12,680 bases of DNA, taken from the NCBI GenBank assembly GCA_031273735.1, contig JAISRI010000168.1, positions 1 through 12,680 on the forward strand. Direction: 5' to 3'. Below, piece by piece: positions 1 to 5,001 of the stretch. The first letter of the stretch is position 1. Every line of letters begins with the position of its first letter. Both the position numbers and the translations under genes were made by a program. The notes under the pieces are model-generated. The model did no database searches and had not been told where the DNA came from. It was given only the letters and a program-made list of their open reading frames with translations. Origin of the DNA: Helicobacteraceae bacterium (GTDB lineage: Bacteria > Campylobacterota > Campylobacteria > Campylobacterales > SZUA-545).

Positions 1-1
1 G

Positions 2-208
2 TTGTTGCAAAAGTTTGTCGTCGACGCGACCTTATCGGCGCATAACGACGTATTAGAGCTTTTGGAAGCTCCGATCGAAGTTTTTGAGCAGTTTGAAAGC
101 GAAGGCTATATTACGAACAAAGACGACGTATGGAACTTTGTTTTTCGCTTGGAAAAAGGCGAGGCTACTTTAGGCGGCAAACCGCTTCCTCTCTCTTCGC
201 TATTGTAA
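2..208 (+). CDS. C-terminal end of an unrecognised protein (5' partial)
   Basis: This is the last 68 or so codons of a reading frame that stays open to the left edge of the window, so its true start is probably outside. I do not recognise the family. The visible part is acidic, probably mostly alpha-helical, and ends in a short hydrophobic tail (GKPLPLSSLL). It has no cysteine, no membrane segment and no recognisable active-site motif. The stop codon (206-208) is followed within a few bases by a strong hairpin, which supports it as a real gene end. The downstream operon converges on it from the other strand, so its own operon lies to the left, out of view. A TTG at position 2 could in principle be a start, but no ribosome binding site can be assessed there. 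Confidence 0.6.
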   Translation: MLQKFVVDATLSAHNDVLELLEAPIEVFEQFESEGYITNKDDVWNFVFRLEKGEATLGGKPLPLSSLL

Positions 209-212
209 GCTA

Positions 213-242
213 AAAGCCCGCGGCGTTACGCCGTAGGGCTTT
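213..242. terminator. Bidirectional hairpin terminator between converging genes
   Basis: An outer stem AAAGCCC (213-219) / GGGCTTT (236-242) encloses an inner stem CGGCG (221-225) / CGCCG (229-233) with a three-base loop. The A-rich 5' flank and T-rich 3' flank let it work in both directions. It lies between the stop of the left plus-strand gene (208) and the stop of the minus-strand PAS gene (241-243), and its right arm overlaps the latter's stop codon. Confidence 0.8.
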
Positions 243-975
243 ATATCGTTACTAACGGTATTTCGAGCGACACGCGATCGGCTTCAAAAGAGGCGGCTAT
301 GTTAATACCGCTCGAAAGCGCATCGATCGCGTCGTCGTATTCCGCGTTTCTTGGAGCGCCTTTAATCAACATCTCGATTAGCGGATATTTTTCGCCGCCC
401 ACATATAAAAACTCTCCGACTTTCAGCTTTAAGCCCGTCGTAACTGTAGAGCATTTGGGATCGAATCCGTCGTATATTTTTCGCAAAACTTTAGCGAAGT
501 CGTTTTGGGATAGACGAAACTCTGGGATTGTAGGATCAAACTCGTTGCGAAACGACGATATATTTAAGCGGTTTTTTGCGAGCGAAATCGCCACGTCGAT
601 CAAAACGTAGATATTTGTAGAGTCGTAATTTTTGATCTTTGCGACGGCGCTCTCTCTAGCGGCGGGCGTTTGGTATAGCTTTATGCCGATCGAGTTTTCG
701 TCTTCGTAGCCAACCGTGATCGCAAAGAAATGAAACTTTGCGAAATTCAGCGGCAGAAAGGTCGTTTTATAACCAAAGTCGATCGAAGCGTAAGATAGAG
801 CTAGATCGTTAAATGTTTTGATCGACTCGTAGCCGCTTAAAAGCTCGGCGGATCTATTAAGATAGACGACGTTTCCGTTTTGGTTAAAAATAAAAAACGG
901 ATTATAGTCGTATTCCAACCAGTTGCGATAGCGCGACGTTTCGGCTTCGAGTTCAGAATTCGAGTCCAAGCTCAT
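241..975 (-). CDS. PAS-domain protein, possibly a degenerate sensor
   Basis: A 244-residue cytoplasmic protein with no signal peptide or membrane segment. Residues about 20-105 look like a PAS sensor domain: an N-P-F-F-I-F-N-x-x-G-x-V-x-Y-x-N stretch at about 25-40, followed by S-A-E-L-L-S-G-Y. Residues about 115-244 loosely resemble the dimerisation/ATPase half of a sensor kinase, with a terminal strand like the last strand of a HATPase fold (V-S-L-E-I-P-L). I see no phospho-accepting H-box and no N, G1 or G2 ATP-binding motifs, so kinase activity is doubtful. The ATG (973-975) lies inside the end of the upstream regulator gene, overlapping it by 23 bases, with an A/G-rich stretch (AAGAAAGAAG) just upstream as ribosome binding site. 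The tight overlap suggests translational coupling and a joint role with that regulator, perhaps modulating it by protein contact. That role is inferred from context alone. Confidence 0.8.
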   Translation of the reverse strand: MSLDSNSELEAETSRYRNWLEYDYNPFFIFNQNGNVVYLNRSAELLSGYESIKTFNDLALSYASIDFGYKTTFLPLNFAKFHFFAITVGYEDENSIGIKLYQTPAARESAVAKIKNYDSTNIYVLIDVAISLAKNRLNISSFRNEFDPTIPEFRLSQNDFAKVLRKIYDGFDPKCSTVTTGLKLKVGEFLYVGGEKYPLIEMLIKGAPRNAEYDDAIDALSSGINIAASFEADRVSLEIPLVTI

Positions 976-1696
976 TGATCTTCTTTCTTAAAGTATTTCT
1001 ATTGATCCCAAGCGCACCCGCAAGTTTTAATTGCGATCCGCATTCGCTCATTCCCGCCACGATCAGCGGCATATCGTAGAGATAGAGGTAGTCGCGGTAG
1101 ATATTAACTCCCGCCGCCGTTCGCAATTTATCTCTTAAAAAGCGTTCTATCAGAGCCAAGAGCGCGCTTTCGTCGACCGAATCAAAAAGCGCCGCCGAGT
1201 AGATCGAGCGACGTAGCGAATGGGCGTTGTCGCTTAAATCGATTTTGAAGCGATCAAAGTCGATCTCGCAATCTAACATTAAAATCTCCTTCGCCTCTTT
1301 TGCGAAAGCGTCGATCAAAAGAGCCGTGTCTTTTGGACGTTCGCGAAACGGCGGTAGATTGAGCGTCAGACCAAAAAAGCGATCGATTACGCCCTGTTCG
1401 ATATTTCGCGTCGTCGTCGCCACAACGCGTTTGCCGCCAAGCTCCAAACGTTCGGCTTTTTGATAACAATCGAAGTTTTCTATGATCAGCGATTCCGATC
1501 GTAAAAGCAGTTGCGCGATCTCATCTTCGTTTTCGCCGCTTACGATCGCGGCGTTTGGCAGAATCTCTTTTGCCAACGTCGTTTTGCCCGCGCCCCGTTC
1601 GCCCGTGATTAGCACGTTGATCGCCAGCGTTTTAACCAAAAGCGCGGTTTTGGCGATCTCTAGCGAACATTCGTCGGCGGCTAAAAACGCGCTCAT
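953..1696 (-). CDS. Fis-type HTH regulator with shortened sigma-54 activator AAA+ domain
   Basis: A 247-residue protein resembling NtrC-family activators but cut down. Walker A is G-E-R-G-A-G-K-T at 33-40. A Walker B-like L-I-I-E-N-F-D is at 70-76. The segment V-V-A-T-T-T-R-N-I-E (91-100) matches the sensor-I strand (normally AATNRDL), and L-P-P-F-R-E-R (114-120) matches the family's LPPLRER. A Fis-type helix-turn-helix covers about 220-245 (Q-L-K-L-A-G-A-L-G-I-N-R-N-T-L-R-K-K-I). Only about 30 residues separate Walker A from Walker B, so the loop carrying GAFTGA, which contacts sigma-54, is missing. There is also no N-terminal receiver domain. It probably binds DNA, but classical sigma-54 activation looks unlikely. 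Its start overlaps the aspartate aminotransferase stop by four bases (1693-1696), and its own end overlaps the PAS gene, forming a three-gene minus-strand operon. Its targets cannot be told from the sequence. Confidence 0.85.
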   Translation of the reverse strand: MSAFLAADECSLEIAKTALLVKTLAINVLITGERGAGKTTLAKEILPNAAIVSGENEDEIAQLLLRSESLIIENFDCYQKAERLELGGKRVVATTTRNIEQGVIDRFFGLTLNLPPFRERPKDTALLIDAFAKEAKEILMLDCEIDFDRFKIDLSDNAHSLRRSIYSAALFDSVDESALLALIERFLRDKLRTAAGVNIYRDYLYLYDMPLIVAGMSECGSQLKLAGALGINRNTLRKKINELGLEF

Positions 1697-2865
1697 CGCC
1701 TATATCCGTCGGCAAACTTTGCGATCTGCGCGATCGCCTTTTCTATAACCTCTTCGTTGGCGGCGAAACTCATTCTAAAATATCCCTCTTGAGAAAATCC
1801 AATGCCGGGCGTGCAAACCACTCCGTATTCGTCGAGAAGTTTAAGACAGAACGCGGTCGAATCTTTTTCTAGCGCTTCGTGCGATACGAAAAGATAAAAC
1901 GCCCCGTCGGGCGCGATCGGTTTTAATCCGTCGATCTTCGAGATAAGCCCAAGCGCGAGATCGCGGCGTTTTTCAAACCTTTGGCGCATAGCTTCAATAT
2001 CTTTATCCGAGCGCCCGTCTAGCGCCGCGATCGCCGCTTTTTGGACGATAGAACAGGGATTCGTGGTCGATTGGCTTTGCAGTTTTGTAACCGCTTTAGC
2101 GATCCGCTCGTCCGCCGTCGCGAAATATCCTAGCCGCCAACCCGTCATAGCGACGGATTTCGACAAGCCGTTAACAGTGATCGTCCGTTCGTAAAGATCG
2201 CGGCTTATAGACGCGGTAGCCGAAAACTTAACGCCATAAACAAGTTTTTCATAGATTTCGTCGCTGATAACGAGCGCTTTAGTTCCTTTTAAGACCTCGC
2301 CAAGCGCGGCAAGCTCGTCGCGGCTATAAACGGATCCCGTCGGATTCGAGGGCGATCCGATCACGACAATTTTCGTTTTGTCGCTTAACGCGGCTTCAAG
2401 CTCTTTTGACGTTATTTTGAAGCCGTTTTCGGCTTTTGTTTGCGTCAAAACGGCTTTTGCGCCGTGATAGCGCGCCATTTCAGGGTAGCTCACCCACGCG
2501 GGCGCGGGGATTATAACCTCGTCGCCAAAATCCGCCAAAACCGCGAAAAGCTGAAATAGCGAATGTTTCGCGCCGCTACTAACCACGATATTTTTTGGAG
2601 AGTAATCAAGATTGTTATCCCGCTTTAATTTTCCAGCGATCGCCGCTTTTAGCTCGTCCGTTCCCGATACGGCGGTATATTTGTTAAACGCGCCGTTAAT
2701 AGCGGCGATCGCCTCCTCTTTTACGACCTGCGGCACATCGAAATCGGGTTCGCCCGCCGAGAGGTTAAGCGTTTCGCGCCCTGCGGCTTTGAGCTCTCGC
2801 GCCTTTTGCGCCATCGCCAAAGTGAGCGACTCCTCCATACGACCAATCCTCGCGGAAAGCGTCAT
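1693..2865 (-). CDS. aspB: Aspartate aminotransferase (class I, PLP-dependent)
   Basis: A 390-residue fold-type I aminotransferase that interconverts aspartate plus 2-oxoglutarate with oxaloacetate plus glutamate in the cytoplasm. The family signatures are in order: S-A-G-E-P-D-F-D (36-43), S-N-P-T-G with the PLP-contacting Asn174, S-D-E-I-Y-E with Asp202 and Tyr205, the Schiff-base lysine Lys236 in N-G-L-S-K-S, G-W-R-L-G-Y with Arg244, and the substrate carboxylate arginine Arg364 in F-R-M-S. The length is normal for the Igamma-type bacterial AspB/AspC group. The ATG at 2865 is preceded by AAAAAGGAT, a good ribosome binding site. It heads an operon with the two regulator-like genes downstream, overlapping the next start by four bases. 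Some family members also use prephenate or other substrates, and sequence alone does not settle specificity. Confidence 0.93.
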   Translation of the reverse strand: MTLSARIGRMEESLTLAMAQKARELKAAGRETLNLSAGEPDFDVPQVVKEEAIAAINGAFNKYTAVSGTDELKAAIAGKLKRDNNLDYSPKNIVVSSGAKHSLFQLFAVLADFGDEVIIPAPAWVSYPEMARYHGAKAVLTQTKAENGFKITSKELEAALSDKTKIVVIGSPSNPTGSVYSRDELAALGEVLKGTKALVISDEIYEKLVYGVKFSATASISRDLYERTITVNGLSKSVAMTGWRLGYFATADERIAKAVTKLQSQSTTNPCSIVQKAAIAALDGRSDKDIEAMRQRFEKRRDLALGLISKIDGLKPIAPDGAFYLFVSHEALEKDSTAFCLKLLDEYGVVCTPGIGFSQEGYFRMSFAANEEVIEKAIAQIAKFADGYRR

Positions 2866-2897
2866 TTATAATCCTTTTTTATACAAAAATGAGTGAA

Positions 2898-2906
2898 AAT
2901 ATAGCA
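2898..2906 (-). promoter_or_regulatory. Probable extended -10 promoter for aspB
   Basis: On the minus strand the sequence TGCTATATT (2906 down to 2898) is an extended -10 element (TGn plus TATATT). It would place the transcript start near 2891, about 25 bases before the aspB ATG. No convincing -35 box is visible, which is usual for sigma-70 promoters in Campylobacterota. Confidence 0.5.
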
Positions 2907-2920
2907 AAATATGTCTAAAC

Positions 2921-2939
2921 CCGCCTATTTTTTAGGCGG
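2921..2939 (-). terminator. Hairpin downstream of the SGNH hydrolase gene
   Basis: CCGCCTA (2921-2927) pairs perfectly with TAGGCGG (2933-2939) around a five-base T loop. It sits about 40 bases past the hydrolase stop and upstream of the aspB promoter, where a minus-strand terminator is expected. The T-run after the stem is weak on that strand (GTTTAG), so efficiency is uncertain. Confidence 0.45.
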
Positions 2940-2979
2940 TTTATAATCAAAATGGAACAAAATTGGCGCAAAACCTCGC

Positions 2980-3669
2980 CTAATTTGCGGATTTTTCCAC
3001 AATCGGCGCTATCAGATCCCTCCAACGCTCGTATCCCGCGCCGTTTAGATGCAATCCGTCGTAGGTATATTTCATATCGAGCGATCCGTTTTTGGCTAGT
3101 TTTTCGTTTAGGTTTATAAACAAAGCGCCTTTTTTCGCCGCGATCGCTTTTAGTTTATCGTTTAATTCGTCTACGTTTTTATTTATCGCCGCCGATCCTT
3201 GAAGCTCTTGCGCGACGTATAGCGTAGATTGAACGATCGCCTCGATTTTTCTCTTTTGTAGCTCGTCTATTATCTTTTCTATATTCGCCGCCACCGTATC
3301 CGTCGGAACACCGCGAGCAAGATCGTTTATGCCGCCCATTATAAAGCAGAGTTTTGGCTTTAGCCGATAGACCTCGTCTAGCCTGTTCAAAAAGCCTTCC
3401 GTTATGTCCGCCCAAATGCCGCGATTTGCTATATCGCCTCTCGATAGCAATTCGTTCCATTCGACCCCTTCGGTTATAGAGTCTCCTAACATAACCGCTT
3501 TTACGCCGTCGCTTTTATATATGCGAAAAAGACTGTTTCGCGCCTCGTATCTTGAGTTGTTTTTGTAGATAGCGGAAAGCCGTTTTGCCTCCGTATTTTG
3601 CGCCGCGTTTAACTGCCCAGCAAAAACGACCGCCGCTAAACATATCAACCTTAAACCCGCTTTTACCAT
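2980..3669 (-). CDS. Secreted SGNH/GDSL-type hydrolase or acetylesterase
   Basis: A 229-residue exported SGNH hydrolase. The start is taken at the ATG at 3669 because GGCGGGAG lies just upstream and because translation from there gives a clean signal peptide (M-V-K-A-G-L-R then a hydrophobic core, predicted cut after L-N-A). The in-frame ATG at 3714 lies next to a probable -10 element and would bury the signal. Catalytic blocks, numbered from the chosen Met, are: G-D-S-I-T-E-G with nucleophile Ser64, oxyanion Gly84 in N-R-G-I, Asn115 in G-G-I-N-D, and the D-G-L-H-L pair Asp204/His207. All four SGNH residues are present, so it is likely an active esterase acting in the periplasm or outside. 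Relatives include sialate, sugar and peptidoglycan acetylesterases and lysophospholipases. Its substrate is not visible from sequence. Confidence 0.88.
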   Translation of the reverse strand: MVKAGLRLICLAAVVFAGQLNAAQNTEAKRLSAIYKNNSRYEARNSLFRIYKSDGVKAVMLGDSITEGVEWNELLSRGDIANRGIWADITEGFLNRLDEVYRLKPKLCFIMGGINDLARGVPTDTVAANIEKIIDELQKRKIEAIVQSTLYVAQELQGSAAINKNVDELNDKLKAIAAKKGALFINLNEKLAKNGSLDMKYTYDGLHLNGAGYERWRDLIAPIVEKSAN

Positions 3670-3714
3670 ATTCTCCCGCCTATAACCTGCATAGTAACCA
3701 ATAAACCAATCCAC

Positions 3715-3720
3715 ATTCTA
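3715..3720 (-). promoter_or_regulatory. Candidate -10 element for the SGNH hydrolase gene
   Basis: TAGAAT on the minus strand, preceded by TTG, would start transcription about 40 bases before the chosen ATG. There is no clear -35. Read-through from the tRNA gene upstream is an alternative. Confidence 0.3.
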
Positions 3721-3763
3721 CAAGAAATTCAAAAATGACGGATCTGGAAGTCAATAAAGAAAA

Positions 3764-3839
3764 TGGCGCGCCCAGCAGGACTCGAACCTGCAACCTTCGG
3801 CACCGCAAACCGATGCTCTATCCGTTGAGCTATGGACGC
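3764..3839 (-). tRNA. tRNA-Arg, anticodon GCG
   Basis: A complete 76-base cloverleaf with CCA encoded. The acceptor GCGTCCA pairs with TGGGCGC (one G-U), followed by discriminator G and CCA. The D stem is GCTC/GAGC. The anticodon stem is TCGGT/GCCGA with one G-U at its base. The T stem is GCAGG/CCTGC with loop TTCGAGT, and the variable loop has five bases. The seven-base anticodon loop TTGCGGT puts U at 33 and GCG at 34-36 (plus-strand 3804-3806), so it reads CGC and, by wobble, CGU. A20 in the D loop fits arginine identity. G at position 34 is unusual, because bacteria normally read this box with ACG edited to ICG. Confidence 0.93.
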
Positions 3840-3861
3840 CCGTAAGTAATTGAAGGGCGTG

Positions 3862-3867
3862 ATTGTA
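3862..3867 (-). promoter_or_regulatory. Probable -10 element of the tRNA-Arg promoter
   Basis: TACAAT on the minus strand, about 23 bases upstream of the mature tRNA 5' end. The surrounding 3868-3890 stretch is A/T-rich. There is no strong -35. Confidence 0.4.
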
Positions 3868-3904
3868 TGATTTTATTTATTAAACATTGATAAAGGCGGG
3901 CAAT

Positions 3905-4231
3905 ATGAGGGCGATTTTGGGCGTTTTATTGGCGTTAAACCTATACGCGAACAGCGGCGATTACCAAAGAGGCGAAAGGCTTTTTTATACGCAATTAGCC
4001 GATACGATCGGGCTAAACGGCGCGGATTTTGCCTACAAACGAACGATCGCGGAGTGGGAGAAGCTCTTTGAAAACGACGGCGAAGGCTTCGTCCGCGCTC
4101 TTGGCGACGAATATCCCGCTCTAAAACGCGCAATCGCGAAACAGAGTTTTATCAAAGCGCTGCCCGATCTAAAAGCGTTTTTGATTTTATACGCCAAAGA
4201 CGGCGACGGCGCTTTTGATCGCGACTATTAA
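3905..4231 (+). CDS. Small exported protein, family not identified
   Basis: A 108-residue protein starting at the ATG at 3905, with AAAGGCGGG upstream as ribosome binding site. A TTG 18 bases further up is possible but would weaken the signal peptide. The N terminus (M-R-A-I-L-G-V-L-L-A-L-N-L-Y-A) is a short signal peptide likely cut after Y-A. The mature part opens with a G-E-R-L-F-Y-T stretch, followed by L-N-G-A and an E-W-x-x-L-F segment. This resembles the start of small c-type cytochromes (usually GxxLY...CxxCH...G), but the protein has no cysteine, so it cannot bind heme covalently. It is probably periplasmic. It is divergent from the tRNA gene and stands alone. A cysteine-free relative of cytochrome c is only an impression from a few residues, and I do not assign a function. 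Confidence 0.75.
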   Translation: MRAILGVLLALNLYANSGDYQRGERLFYTQLADTIGLNGADFAYKRTIAEWEKLFENDGEGFVRALGDEYPALKRAIAKQSFIKALPDLKAFLILYAKDGDGAFDRDY

Positions 4232-4319
4232 ATAAACGTCGGGCGGCGAGCGCTCCGCGCTAACGCAATCGAAGACGCGGCGATCCGTTTTGCCAGAATA
4301 ACGGCGGTTGCAAGGAGAT

Positions 4320-4976
4320 TCAAGAAAAACAAAGCGCCGATTTTAAGTTTTCTAGCGTTATTTCAAGCGGCTTATCGTCTATGTCCGTTAAAGTAACTAG
4401 CCCGTAATCAAAATCGTTTCTAAAAAGAAATTTTACGCCGCCGCTTAAATATATATCTACGCGATTGATATACGCCTCTTGATTTTCGTTTAGCTCGATT
4501 CCAAACGAGCGCGTATAATCGTATGGCGGTTCTTTACTCTCTAGAATCTCGATTTTATCTATCGTTTCGCCGATACAACGGCTAAACAGTTTTGCCGCGT
4601 CAAAATTATTTGGGTATATCCCATATTTAATATCGATAGGAATCGCGTTTTTAGCCGCTCTAACGCTACTCGCTTCGGAATAGTCAATCTCAAAACGCTC
4701 GTCGTCCTCAAATACGATAATAAACGGCTCGTCAATTTCGACGCATATATTCAGCGCGTCCGCGCTTTGTAATTTATCAATATCGTCTTCAACGTCGCAA
4801 CCCCCTATCTCAAAAGCGCCGCCAACCGTTTTAATCGTCGCTATTTTCTTGCCTATTAGATTTAGCTTATCCAAAGCGGCGCGAAGCTCTCTTGGCGTTT
4901 GATAAATGTCCGCCGACCACGAAGCTCTTCTAAATACGTTATCCTCAAAGATATTATTCCCGCCAAGATTTACCAT
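4320..4976 (-). CDS. Unrecognised 218-residue acidic protein
   Basis: I do not recognise this family with confidence. The protein is acidic, has no signal peptide or membrane segment, and looks rich in beta strands. A central hydrophobic/acidic repeat-like stretch (E-P-F-I-I-V-F-E-D-D-E-R-F-E-I-D-Y) precedes S-S-V-R-A-A-K-N-A-I-P. A second half contains L-F-S-R-C-I-G-E-T-I and two further strand-like hydrophobic segments near the C terminus. The ATG at 4976 has AGGAT upstream at good spacing. It lies 25 bases after the mutS2 stop on the same strand and could be cotranscribed. The gene has no CGATCG, a hexamer that is dense in its neighbours, and looks more AT-rich, which may indicate recent acquisition. 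An immunity or accessory protein is conceivable, but nothing in the sequence proves it. Confidence 0.75.
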   Translation of the reverse strand: MVNLGGNNIFEDNVFRRASWSADIYQTPRELRAALDKLNLIGKKIATIKTVGGAFEIGGCDVEDDIDKLQSADALNICVEIDEPFIIVFEDDERFEIDYSEASSVRAAKNAIPIDIKYGIYPNNFDAAKLFSRCIGETIDKIEILESKEPPYDYTRSFGIELNENQEAYINRVDIYLSGGVKFLFRNDFDYGLVTLTDIDDKPLEITLENLKSALCFS

Positions 4977-5001
4977 TAATAAAATCCTAGCGCCTATATT
5001 A

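Noticed and set aside
4245..4265. AGCGC-TCC-GCGCT hairpin between the small exported gene and the unknown gene.
   Set aside because: Five pairs with a three-base loop and no T-run on either strand; too weak to call a terminator.
4305..4330. A strong Shine-Dalgarno-like AAGGAG at 4312-4317 on the plus strand.
   Set aside because: No start codon or open frame follows; it lies at the end of the minus-strand unknown gene and is probably chance.
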